Positions 39,739-48,292 of a DNA stretch of 55,519 bases are shown here, one piece after another (position 1 is the first letter of the stretch; the number at the start of each line of letters is the position of its first letter). A program made the position numbers and the translations under genes. The notes beneath the pieces were generated by a model. The model saw only the letters and a program-made list of their open reading frames with translations. It was not told the DNA's origin and made no database searches. Origin of the DNA: Dehalococcoidia bacterium (GTDB lineage: Bacteria; Chloroflexota; Dehalococcoidia; Tepidiformales; Tepidiformaceae); the NCBI GenBank assembly GCA_020847985.1, contig JADLBC010000007.1:1-55519 (forward strand), given 5' to 3'.

Positions 39739-42531
39739 ATGGGCGGGCGCGTTCTCGTTGTTACCCTGGCTATCGCCGTTCTCTTCGCACTGGGCGGGGA
39801 AGCGCGGGATGGCGCCGCACAGGCGCCGCCACCCAACCCGGGTCCGGATTTCGTGGTGTCCCCGAAGGCTCCGCACCGTCGGCTCGATTCGCGGCTGAAC
39901 GACGTTGTCGCCGGTACCACGCGCCCCGGCACCGCCCCGACACCCCTGGGAGGCGTCTACCCCGTCGCGATCCACGTGCGGCCGGGCGCTTCGCTGACGG
40001 CGTGGGTTGCGGCCAGCGGCGGACGCCTCGCGAGCGTCAACGGCGACACGATCGAGGCGGAGGTCCCGGCTTCAGCCCTTCTCGGCCTCGCCACGCACCC
40101 GGACGTGCTGCGCGTGGAGTCGCTCATTCGCCCCCAACCCGCCGTCACCTCCCAGGGTGTCGCCGTCCACCATGCCGATGTGGTCCAGGCTTCGGGCATG
40201 ACCGGCGCGGGCGTGAAGGTTGGCATCATCGACGTCGGCTTCGACGGACTGACCGCGCTCATGGGCAGCGAACTGCCCGCCACCATCACGGGCCGCTGCT
40301 ACACGGGCATGGGCATCTTCGTGAGCACTCTGACCTCGTGCGCGGGCGACCCCCACGGGACGGCCGTCGCCGAGACCGTGCTCGATGTCGCCCCGGGCGT
40401 GACGCTCTACGTCGCGAACCCCTTGACGCCCGCCGACCTCTACTTGACGACGCTGTGGATGATCACCCAGGGCGTGCAGGTCATCAACCACTCCGCCGGC
40501 TGGACCTGGAATTCCTCCGCCGGAGATGGCGTTCCCGTTGGCCCTATCAGCCCGCTTGCCTCGGTCGAACTCGCGACGGCGAACGGCATCGTCTGGGTCA
40601 ACGCCGCCGGGAACGACGCGGCGAGCACCTGGACGAGTGCCTTCGTCGATGCCGACATGGACGGGTTCATGGAATACCCGTCCGGCGTCGAGGTGAATAG
40701 CCTCCCCCTCGCTGCTGGCAGCCAGGCCATCATCGAACTGCGCTGGGCCGATTCGTGGTCGGCGGCGGCACGCGACCTCGACCTGTACCTGTACAACCCG
40801 GACAAAACACAGGCGGCTCACAGCACCAACGTGCAGGACGGGAGCCCCGGCGGCATCCCCTACGAAGTCATCGTCTTCACCGCACCGGCCGCCGGCACGT
40901 ACCGCATCGCGGTCCACCGTTACTCCGGCGGTGAGCCGCCGCTCGTCCAGGTGCACCTTTTCGGCTCCGGTCCCCTCGGCTTCGCGAACGCCACTTCAAG
41001 CATCGGCGTGCCCGGCGACAGCGCCAGCGCGGGGATGCTGACCGTTGGCGCGGCGGCATGGAATACCACCAGCACCATCGAATGGTACAGCAGCCAGGGG
41101 CCCACGACCGACGGCCGCACCAAGCCCGATATCGTCGGCGCCGACCGCGCGGATACCGTGGCCTACGGACCGGGCAACTTCCCCGGGACGAGCCAGGCAT
41201 CTCCGCATGTGGCCGGGCTCGCGGCGCTCGTGCGGCAGGCGTACCCGTCGCTCACGCCAGCGCAGGTGGTTGCCTACCTCAAGGGCGCGGCCCTTCCGCG
41301 TGGCACCGTTCCGAACAACATCTGGGGAACCGGCTTCGCGTGGCTGCCGGTAATGCCAACCGAGATCGCGTTCACGGCCGCGCCAGCCGTCGCGAACACC
41401 GCGGTCAGCTTCCCGGTCACCGTCGAGGTGCGCGACGCCTCCCACACACGCATGACCGGCGATAACACCACCCAGGTGACGCTCTCGCTCGTTGGGGCCG
41501 GCAGCTTCGCCTGCGCGGCGAACCCCGTCACCGTCTCGGCCGGGGTCGCGAACACGACCTGCACCGTCACCGCCGCCGGCGGCGCGAGCGGTGTGCATCT
41601 CCATGCGGCCTCGAACCCGGCCGTCACCCCGGCCGATTCCGCCGCGTTCAATGTCATTGGCACCCCGGCGAAGCTCGGCTTCACGGCCGCGCCCACCACG
41701 GGATCGACCAGTGCTCCACTGGCACCGCAGCCGGTGGTCGCCGTCCAGGACGCGCTCGGCCAGACCGTGACCACGGGCGCGCCGCGTGCGGTCACCCTCA
41801 CACACCCCCTGGGCGGAGGCAGCGTCGCCTGCACGGCGAACCCCGTGAACACCGCCAGTGGCGTCGCTACGTTCGCCGGCTGCCAATTCAATACCGCCGG
41901 CGCGCACCAGCTCGGCGCGACCACACCGGGGCTCACGAGTGCCACGCCGGTCGCCGTCTCCGTCCTGAGCGTGCTTGCGCCCACGAATCTCGCGGGGAGC
42001 GCGGTCGCCGGCCCGGGGGTGCACCTCACCTGGACTGATGCCTCGCCATCAGCCACGGTCGCATTCTCGGTCTACCGCTGGAAGTGGGGATTGGGGAACC
42101 CGGTCGAACTCGCTGGCGTCGTCGCCGCGTCGCAATTGCAGTTCGACGACCCCGGGCTGATGCCGTCCGTCCTCTACTACTACTGGGTGGTCGCGAGCGA
42201 CGCGAGCGGCGGCGCGTGGAGCAGCGCCGTGCAGGTCGTGACGCTCGGGGGCCCGCCATCCGCTCCGTCCGGGCTCGCGGCCGCGGCGACCTCGCAGACC
42301 GCGGTCCACGTCACCTGGAACGACACGTCGAACAATGAGCTCGGTTTCATCATCTTCCGGGCCCCGGCCGCCGGTGGCTGGGAACTCCTCGAGTGGCTGC
42401 CCGCGGGCACGACCACGTACAACGACACGGGCCGCACCGCGAACACGTTCTACTTCTACTGGGTCTGGTCGTGGGGCTGGAACGGCTTCTCGGTGTCGCC
42501 GGCTATCGCGTTGGCGCTGACGTATCCATAG
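39739..42531 (+). CDS. Secreted subtilisin-like protease with inserted beta domain and Ig/FN3-like tail
   Basis: A 930-residue exported S8 protease. A signal peptide (LVVTLAIAVLFALGGEA) and a propeptide-like region (~residues 30-135) come first. The catalytic residues are D165 (GIIDVGFDG), H206 (GDPHGTAVAE), N292 (VNAAGND) and S485 (GTSQASPHVAGLAAL). Residues ~312-412, between Asn and Ser, form an inserted beta-sandwich (PYEVIVFTAPAAGTYRIAVHRY) like a PPC domain. Past ~520 come two Ig/invasin-like repeats (AFTAAPAVANTAVSFPVTVEV and GFTAAPTTGSTSAPLAPQPVV, each with a Cys pair) and two FN3-like domains (APTNLAGSAVAGPGVHLTW; APSGLAAAATSQTAVHVTW). It probably digests extracellular or surface protein. 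Confidence 0.9.
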   Translation: MGGRVLVVTLAIAVLFALGGEARDGAAQAPPPNPGPDFVVSPKAPHRRLDSRLNDVVAGTTRPGTAPTPLGGVYPVAIHVRPGASLTAWVAASGGRLASVNGDTIEAEVPASALLGLATHPDVLRVESLIRPQPAVTSQGVAVHHADVVQASGMTGAGVKVGIIDVGFDGLTALMGSELPATITGRCYTGMGIFVSTLTSCAGDPHGTAVAETVLDVAPGVTLYVANPLTPADLYLTTLWMITQGVQVINHSAGWTWNSSAGDGVPVGPISPLASVELATANGIVWVNAAGNDAASTWTSAFVDADMDGFMEYPSGVEVNSLPLAAGSQAIIELRWADSWSAAARDLDLYLYNPDKTQAAHSTNVQDGSPGGIPYEVIVFTAPAAGTYRIAVHRYSGGEPPLVQVHLFGSGPLGFANATSSIGVPGDSASAGMLTVGAAAWNTTSTIEWYSSQGPTTDGRTKPDIVGADRADTVAYGPGNFPGTSQASPHVAGLAALVRQAYPSLTPAQVVAYLKGAALPRGTVPNNIWGTGFAWLPVMPTEIAFTAAPAVANTAVSFPVTVEVRDASHTRMTGDNTTQVTLSLVGAGSFACAANPVTVSAGVANTTCTVTAAGGASGVHLHAASNPAVTPADSAAFNVIGTPAKLGFTAAPTTGSTSAPLAPQPVVAVQDALGQTVTTGAPRAVTLTHPLGGGSVACTANPVNTASGVATFAGCQFNTAGAHQLGATTPGLTSATPVAVSVLSVLAPTNLAGSAVAGPGVHLTWTDASPSATVAFSVYRWKWGLGNPVELAGVVAASQLQFDDPGLMPSVLYYYWVVASDASGGAWSSAVQVVTLGGPPSAPSGLAAAATSQTAVHVTWNDTSNNELGFIIFRAPAAGGWELLEWLPAGTTTYNDTGRTANTFYFYWVWSWGWNGFSVSPAIALALTYP

Positions 42532-42581
42532 GGGGTCTGAACGACTACCGCGCAAGCATTTGAAGGCGGAAGCTTACCGGC

Positions 42582-43895
42582 GTGACAGCGACCCAGACGC
42601 CCGCCACCGCTGTATCCGTGGAAGAACCATGGTTCCGGCGAACCTTCGGCACCGTCATCGAGGACGCGAACTTCCGCTGGCTCTTCCTCGGCAACCTGAT
42701 GCAGTTCGGCTCCATGCAGATGCAGCTGGTCGTCCGAAGCTGGCTCGTGTTCCACATCACGGGGTCGTTCGCGGCGCTGGGCACGATGGCGCTTGCGAAC
42801 GCGGTGCCGGGCGTCATTCTCGCCCCCGTCGGCGGCGTCCTCGCCGACCGCGCGCCAAAGAAGGTGGTCATCCAGCTCGCCCAGGGCTACAACGTAATCA
42901 ACGCGGGCATCCTGGCGCTGTTGGCCGGGGGCGTGTTCGGCTTCGAGCTGCACTTCTGGCACCTCTTCCTGAGCTCGTTCCTGCAGGGCGGCGTGAACTC
43001 AATCATGATGCCGTCGCGCCAGTCGATGATCTCCGACCTGGTGCCGCGCGAACGGCTCATGAACGCGATCGGCACCAACTCCTCCGCACAGACGTTCATG
43101 CAGCTCGTCGGGCCAGGCATCGCGGGCTTCATGATCGCCGCGTGGAGCCCCGCGGTGGTCTTCGCGGTGATGGCCGCGATGTACGCCATCGCCGTGTCAT
43201 TCACGGTCCGGCTGCCCACCAAACCCCAGTACGCCTTCGCGCAGAGTGAAGGCGGCAAGGCGGCGGCCTCGGCCAGGTCGGCATCCGGCAAACGCGGGGG
43301 TGGCTTCAGGGACCTGCTCGACGGCATGAAGTACGTCGGCACCGACCCCACCATCCGCATGCTCGTGCTCGTCAACTTTATGATCGTCGTCGTGGCGATG
43401 CCCTACACGATGCTGCTCGCCGGCTTTGTGAAAGAAGTGCTGCACAAGGGTGCGTTTGAGCAGGGCACGCTGCAGAGCGTGCAGGGCATCGGCGCGCTGG
43501 GGGGCTCGGTACTGGTGGCATCTTCGGCGGCGAAGCGGCGCGGCCGCATGATGATCGCCTGGGGTGTGCTCCTCGGCGCCGGGGTCCTCGCCTTCGCCAT
43601 CTCGACGAACTACTACGTGACCCTGCCGATCATGGTGCTCATCGGGGCGGCGCAGGCGGGCCGCATGGCGATTGGGCAGGTTCTCATCCAGAGCTACTCG
43701 GCCGAAGAGTATCGCGGCCGCGTGCAGTCGGTCTGGTTCATGCAGTTTAGCCTGGTCCAGTTCGGCACCTTCGCCGTCTCCATCCTCGCCGAAAGCGTGG
43801 GCCCGCGGCTGGCCATCGGCGGGCTCGCGGCTGTCCTCGTCGCGGCGATGGTACTGGTCGCGCTCTTCCTCCCGAAGATGCGCGAACTCGAATAG
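42582..43895 (+). CDS. MFS transporter (MFS_3/EntS-like exporter)
   Basis: A 437-residue major facilitator protein with about 12 helices. It shows the A-like motif GGVLADRAPKKVVI between helices 2 and 3, SFLQGGVNSIMMPSRQSMISDLVPRERLMNAIGTNSSAQTFMQLVGPGIAG, a basic central loop and IGAAQAGRMAIGQVLIQSYSAEEYRGRVQSVWFM in the second half. These place it with the MFS_3 group containing enterobactin exporter EntS and macrolide efflux pumps. The substrate is not evident from neighbours. GTG 42582 is the only standard start near the family N terminus; the ribosome site is weak. It ends 15 bp from the convergent hydrolase gene. Confidence 0.9.
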   Translation: MTATQTPATAVSVEEPWFRRTFGTVIEDANFRWLFLGNLMQFGSMQMQLVVRSWLVFHITGSFAALGTMALANAVPGVILAPVGGVLADRAPKKVVIQLAQGYNVINAGILALLAGGVFGFELHFWHLFLSSFLQGGVNSIMMPSRQSMISDLVPRERLMNAIGTNSSAQTFMQLVGPGIAGFMIAAWSPAVVFAVMAAMYAIAVSFTVRLPTKPQYAFAQSEGGKAAASARSASGKRGGGFRDLLDGMKYVGTDPTIRMLVLVNFMIVVVAMPYTMLLAGFVKEVLHKGAFEQGTLQSVQGIGALGGSVLVASSAAKRRGRMMIAWGVLLGAGVLAFAISTNYYVTLPIMVLIGAAQAGRMAIGQVLIQSYSAEEYRGRVQSVWFMQFSLVQFGTFAVSILAESVGPRLAIGGLAAVLVAAMVLVALFLPKMRELE

Positions 43896-43910
43896 CCCGA
43901 GGGGCGCCGC

Positions 43911-44813
43911 CTATCGGCCCTCGCGCGTGGCCGTCGCCTCGCCGAGCCGTTCCCAGAGTTCGCGAATGTGCCCCGCCACCAGCGCCGGCGCCTGCATCGG
44001 GATGAAGTGCCCGTACTCGGGCAGGTAGACATCCTCGGCATGCCGGAAGTGCGTCGCCAGGTCCGGTGCGCACGTCGAAGTCGACATCGGCGCCGCCTGT
44101 TCGCCTGCTGCCCGCTCTCGCGCACGAAGGATGCGCACCGGCAGGTCGAGGCTCTCGATCGCGGGGTACGGGTCGGCTTCGCCCGCCCCTCCCGAATACA
44201 GCAGCGATTCGATCGACGGCGGGCACGCAAGTTCGTATCCGTCGCCATTGGCGCGCGGGACCAGTCCGAACTCGCAGTAATCGCGCAGCACGACCGGATC
44301 CCAGAGCGAGAACGGCTCGCGCCCCGCGAGGCGGTCGAAGAACTCCCCCGGCGATGCCCACTGGTTCCGACGCTTCGCCGAGGGGTGCTGCCCCTCCGGG
44401 GGAGGCTGGCTGTACCGCTCCCTCGGCGCGACCACAGGGTCGACCAGCAGCAGCGCGGCGAACGAGCCCGGGTTCAGATACGCCCCGTTGATGACCGCGT
44501 GGCCGCCCTTCGAATGGCCAATGCCCAGCGCACCCTCGATGCCCACCTCTTTCGTGACCGCGGCCACGTCTTCCCCGAAAGCGAGCCAGGGGTATGGGGG
44601 CGGCGGCCGATCGCTCCGGCCGTGCCCGCGCATGTCGATAGCCAGGCAGCGGATGCCGGGCAGCCGCTCGGCCACCTGGTCCCAGCAGCGCGCGTGGAAG
44701 CTGGTCGCGTGGGCGAGGAAGACGGCCGGGCCATCGCCGGGCCATTCCGTCACGGCGAAGGTGAGCCCGTTCGCGCGAACGCGGTGCTCGACGATGGTGC
44801 GGTCGCCGCTCAT
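43911..44813 (-). CDS. Alpha/beta-fold hydrolase
   Basis: A 300-residue alpha/beta hydrolase. The oxyanion region is VFLAHATSFHARCWDQVAERL, followed by LAIDMRGHGRSDRP, the nucleophile elbow GIGHSKGGHAVI (Ser in GHSKG), and the late His in YLPEYGHFIPMQAPALVAGHIREL. These are typical of esterases, lipases and epoxide hydrolases of this fold; the substrate is unknown. ATG 44813 has GAGGAGG just upstream. It is divergent from the cyclase gene with 168 bp between starts; I saw no clear promoter pair in that gap. Confidence 0.88.
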   Translation of the reverse strand: MSGDRTIVEHRVRANGLTFAVTEWPGDGPAVFLAHATSFHARCWDQVAERLPGIRCLAIDMRGHGRSDRPPPPYPWLAFGEDVAAVTKEVGIEGALGIGHSKGGHAVINGAYLNPGSFAALLLVDPVVAPRERYSQPPPEGQHPSAKRRNQWASPGEFFDRLAGREPFSLWDPVVLRDYCEFGLVPRANGDGYELACPPSIESLLYSGGAGEADPYPAIESLDLPVRILRARERAAGEQAAPMSTSTCAPDLATHFRHAEDVYLPEYGHFIPMQAPALVAGHIRELWERLGEATATREGR

Positions 44814-44981
44814 GGGCCCTCCTCACCCGGGAGGCCGTCCCGGACGGCGCATTCTCCCAGCCGATGCGCGCGAGCGCACCATCGCGAACGGCCCTCGGTC
44901 CCTTCGATCGAACCCCGGTCGCCGTTCCGCCGCTGCCGTGGTTCGCGTACGGTGCGCGTGAATCCGGTTCGAGAGGCGCGC

Positions 44982-46781
44982 ATGCTGCGCATCACCGTTC
45001 GCGGCGAAGGCCCCGGCCAGCAGCTGGACCATCCCGCCGGGCCGTTGGAGTTTGGCCGCGGGCCGGCGCGCGACGATGTGCCCCGCGTGCAGCTGGTTGA
45101 TGCCTACGCCTCGCGCGACCACGTTCGCGTCGAGTTCACCGGCGCCGCCCTGCGCGTGCTGAACATCAGCCACACGAGCCCGGTGCTCATCGAAGACGGC
45201 GCCACGCTCGCGCCGGGCGAGCACGCCGAAATGGCCCTCCCGGGCACGTTCCGCGCCGGCAACAGCATCGCCCGGTTCGAATGGCTGCCGGACCCCGTGG
45301 CGGCCGAAGCTCCCGTGGAGCCGGTCGCCGGGTTCGCGCCTCCGGACGACACACCCGGCCCTCATATCGAGGTGGTTGAAGCCCCCGCCGCCGTAGGTGC
45401 TGAGCCGGTCTCGCTCGGTGCGCTGGGTTCGGCGCCCGATGCGGAGAAGCTGGCCCACTGGTTCGAAACGCTCGTGCTCGTGCAGCAGGCCGCGGCCTCC
45501 TCGCGGGCGTTCCTCGATGCGACGGCCGAGGCGGTGGTGAAGCTCGTGGGCCTCGACCGCGGCCTCGTCCTCCTTCGCGACGACGGCCACTGGGTGCCCC
45601 GGGCCATCTTCCCGCCCGGGCGGCCGCAGTTCAGCTCGACCATCGTCTCGGAGGTCGCCCGCCGCAAGCAGACCGTGTACCGCAACTTCGGCACGGAGTC
45701 GCTGTCGCTCAGCCTGGTGGGCGTCGATACGGTGGTGGCGGCGCCCATCCTCGATGCCTCCCACGAGGTCACGGGCGTGGTCTACGGCGCGCGCGAGCTC
45801 AAACCGGCATCCGAACCGCCGCGCGTCACCCGGCTCGAGGCCCTGGTTGTGCAGGTGCTGGCGGCCGCCGTGGGCGCGGGGCTCGAACGGCAGCAGCAGG
45901 AAGCGCGCGCGGTTCGCAGCCAGGTCCAGTTCGAGCAGTTCTTCTCGCCCGAGCTTGCCCGCGAACTCGCCGCCGACGCCTCCCTCCTCGAAGGCCGCGA
46001 GCGCGAGGTCACGCTCCTGTTCACCGATGTCCGTAACTTTTCGCGCATCTCCGAACGGCTCGGCGCCCAGCGCACGTTCGCCATGATGCAAGACGTCATG
46101 GAGTTGCAGAGCCTCCGCATCCGCGAGGAGGACGGCGTCGTTGTGGACTACATCGGCGATGGCCTGCTCGCCATGTGGAACGCGCCCGCCGAGCAGCCCG
46201 ACCATCCCGCGCGCGCCTGCCGTGCCGCCGTCGCCTTCCTTTCGGACCTCCCCGCGCTCTCCGCACGCTGGGCCGCCGAGGCGGGCGAACCGATCCGGCT
46301 GGGGGCAGGTATCCACACCGGGATCGCGCTGGTGGGCAACACCGGCAGCCGCGTGAAGTTTAAGTACGGGCCCATGGGCTCCGCCGTGAATCTCGCGAGC
46401 CGGCTGGAGAACGCGACGAAGTACCTCGGCGTGAGCCCGCTGATTTCGCGTGCTACGCGCGACCGGCTGCCGGCGGGCTTCGGTACACGGCGGCTCGGGG
46501 GCCTGCGCGTGCAGGGCTTCGCCGACCCGATCGACGTCTTCGAACTCTATCCCGGCGAACCGGATGCCCCGTGGCGCGCCCGCCGCGACGAGTTCGAACG
46601 CGCGTTGCAGTGGTTCGAAGCACGGCAATGGGCGGATGCCTGCCAATCGCTCGCGACGCTGCTCAGCCACGGTGGCGAATACGACGTGCCGAGCCTCCAG
46701 CTCCTCGCGCGCTCCGTGGAGTGTCTGCGCTCGCAGCCCGACAGCTTCGACCCCGCGCTGGCGATTGCGAAACAGACCTGA
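44982..46781 (+). CDS. FHA-GAF-class III nucleotide cyclase
   Basis: A 599-residue soluble protein. Residues ~1-102 are an FHA phosphothreonine-binding domain (FGRGPARDD, YASRDHVRVEF). Residues ~165-305 are a GAF sensor domain. Residues ~318-525 are a class III cyclase: metal ligands D349 (LLFTDVRNFSRISE) and D393 (VDYIGDGLLAMWN), transition-state N470 and R474 (GSAVNLASRLE). A helical tail (ALQWFEARQWADACQSLATLL) closes it. The residue before the second metal motif is Asp (VVVDYIGD) where adenylyl cyclases usually have Lys, and the usual Y-T/D selectivity pair reads Y-G-P, so base specificity is uncertain. ATG 44982 follows GAGAGG. The PPK2 gene follows after 14 bp in the same operon. Confidence 0.9.
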   Translation: MLRITVRGEGPGQQLDHPAGPLEFGRGPARDDVPRVQLVDAYASRDHVRVEFTGAALRVLNISHTSPVLIEDGATLAPGEHAEMALPGTFRAGNSIARFEWLPDPVAAEAPVEPVAGFAPPDDTPGPHIEVVEAPAAVGAEPVSLGALGSAPDAEKLAHWFETLVLVQQAAASSRAFLDATAEAVVKLVGLDRGLVLLRDDGHWVPRAIFPPGRPQFSSTIVSEVARRKQTVYRNFGTESLSLSLVGVDTVVAAPILDASHEVTGVVYGARELKPASEPPRVTRLEALVVQVLAAAVGAGLERQQQEARAVRSQVQFEQFFSPELARELAADASLLEGREREVTLLFTDVRNFSRISERLGAQRTFAMMQDVMELQSLRIREEDGVVVDYIGDGLLAMWNAPAEQPDHPARACRAAVAFLSDLPALSARWAAEAGEPIRLGAGIHTGIALVGNTGSRVKFKYGPMGSAVNLASRLENATKYLGVSPLISRATRDRLPAGFGTRRLGGLRVQGFADPIDVFELYPGEPDAPWRARRDEFERALQWFEARQWADACQSLATLLSHGGEYDVPSLQLLARSVECLRSQPDSFDPALAIAKQT

Positions 46782-46795
46782 ACCGGGAGGACGCG

Positions 46796-48277
46796 ATGTT
46801 CGAGAACGCACGGCTGGGGCAATCGGTCGATAAAGCGACGTTCGAGGCGCGCGAGCCGGGCCTCCGGGAAGAGCTGCTCGATGCCCAGTTCCGGCTGCGC
46901 GAGGCCGGGTTCAGCGTCATCGTCGTCATCGCGGGGGCGGAGGGTGCGGGCAAGGGCGAAACGGTGAACCTGCTGCTGAACTGGCTCGATGCGCGCGGCA
47001 TCGCCACGCACGCCCTTGGCGCCCCCACCGAGGAGGAACGCGAACGCCCCGAGTACTTCCGTTTCTGGCGGCGGCTGCCCGCGAAGGGCCAGGTCGGCAT
47101 CTTTTTCGGCTCGTGGTACACGCGGCCCATCGCCATGCACTCCCTCGGACAGCTCGACGACGCCGGCTTCGAAGATGACCTGCGGCGAATCGTCGAGTTC
47201 GAAACCATGCTCGCGAACGAAGGCGTGCTGCTCGTGAAATTCTGGCTCCATATCACGAAGGGGCAGCAGGCGAAGCGCTTCAAGAAGCTCACCGCGAACA
47301 AGGACACTCGCTGGCGCGTCAGCAAGCTCGACTGGCAGTACCACAAGACCTACGACGCCTTCGTGAACTCGGCCAGCCGGGCCTACCGGCGCACCAGCAG
47401 CGGCCCCGCGCCATGGCACATCATCGAGGCCTGGGACGCGCGCTACCGGCACCTCACCGTGGCGGAGACGCTCCTGGCCGCGATCAACGCCCGCCTCGCC
47501 GAACCAGCACCCGCGCCTGCCGTGCCCGAACCGCTGCCGATCCCCGCGCCCCGCAACGTCATCAGCGCGCTGGACCTCTCGCTCGCGGTCCCGGAGCCGG
47601 AGTACCGGCGCGAGCTCGAACGGCGGCAACTCGCCATCGGCCGCCTCGCCCGGGACCTTCGCGGCAGCGGCCGCTCCGTCGTTGCCGTGTTCGAAGGGAC
47701 CGACGCCGCGGGCAAGGGCGGCAGCATCCGGAGGCTCACGCAGGCCCTCGATGCCCGCTTCTACGAGGTCGTCTCCATCGCCGCACCCAGCGACGAAGAG
47801 CGTGCCCGGCCGTACCTCTGGCGCTTCTGGCGGCGGCTTCCCCAGGAGGGGCACTTCGCCATCTTCGACCGCTCGTGGTACGGCCGCGTGCTGGTCGAGC
47901 GGCTCGAGGGGTTCTGCGACCCCGCGGACTGGCGGCGAGCCTTCGGCGAAATCAACGCCTTCGAGGAACAGCTCGTTGATGCGGGCTCCGTCGTGCTCAA
48001 GTTCTGGCTCACGACCTCCGACGGGGAGCAGCTGCGGCGCTTCCAGGAACGCGAGGCCATGGGTTACAAGCACTACAAGATCACGCCCGAGGACTGGCGC
48101 AACCGCGAGAAGTGGGGCGCCTACCAGGCCGCCGCCGCGGAGATGATCGAACGCACCAGCACGGAAATCGCGCCATGGACGCTCGTCGAGGCCGAGGACA
48201 AGCTGCACGCGCGGCTGAAGGTGCTGCGCACGGTCGAATCCGCGCTCGAACGCGCGACGAAGGGGCGGCGCGGGTGA
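46796..48277 (+). CDS. Two-domain polyphosphate kinase 2 (polyphosphate:AMP phosphotransferase type)
   Basis: A 493-residue PPK2 with two homologous kinase domains. Domain 1 (~residues 15-245) has Walker A GAEGAGKGE (47-55), RFWRRLPAKGQVGIFFGSWYTRP and VKFWLHITKGQQAKRF. Domain 2 (~residues 270-490) has GTDAAGKGG, RFWRRLPQEGHFAIFDRSWYGRVLVERLEGF and LKFWLTTSDGEQLRRFQ. In class II PPK2 enzymes (Pap) only the second domain is active and converts AMP to ADP with polyphosphate. Here domain 2 likewise keeps the DRSWYGRVLVERLEGF core while domain 1 reads GSWYTRPIAM. ATG 46796 has GGGAGG five bases upstream. It is probably cotranscribed with the cyclase. Confidence 0.93.
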   Translation: MFENARLGQSVDKATFEAREPGLREELLDAQFRLREAGFSVIVVIAGAEGAGKGETVNLLLNWLDARGIATHALGAPTEEERERPEYFRFWRRLPAKGQVGIFFGSWYTRPIAMHSLGQLDDAGFEDDLRRIVEFETMLANEGVLLVKFWLHITKGQQAKRFKKLTANKDTRWRVSKLDWQYHKTYDAFVNSASRAYRRTSSGPAPWHIIEAWDARYRHLTVAETLLAAINARLAEPAPAPAVPEPLPIPAPRNVISALDLSLAVPEPEYRRELERRQLAIGRLARDLRGSGRSVVAVFEGTDAAGKGGSIRRLTQALDARFYEVVSIAAPSDEERARPYLWRFWRRLPQEGHFAIFDRSWYGRVLVERLEGFCDPADWRRAFGEINAFEEQLVDAGSVVLKFWLTTSDGEQLRRFQEREAMGYKHYKITPEDWRNREKWGAYQAAAAEMIERTSTEIAPWTLVEAEDKLHARLKVLRTVESALERATKGRRG

Positions 48278-48292
48278 GGCGCGCCGCCTCCG

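Noticed and set aside
37287..39932. An 881-codon frame in a second frame of the glycosyltransferase-sulfotransferase strand
   Set aside because: Arg/Gly-rich shadow of the true frame; it has no glycosyltransferase or PAPS motifs.
44823..46811. A 662-codon frame antisense to the cyclase
   Set aside because: Charged low-complexity sequence without domains; the cyclase motifs fix the real strand.
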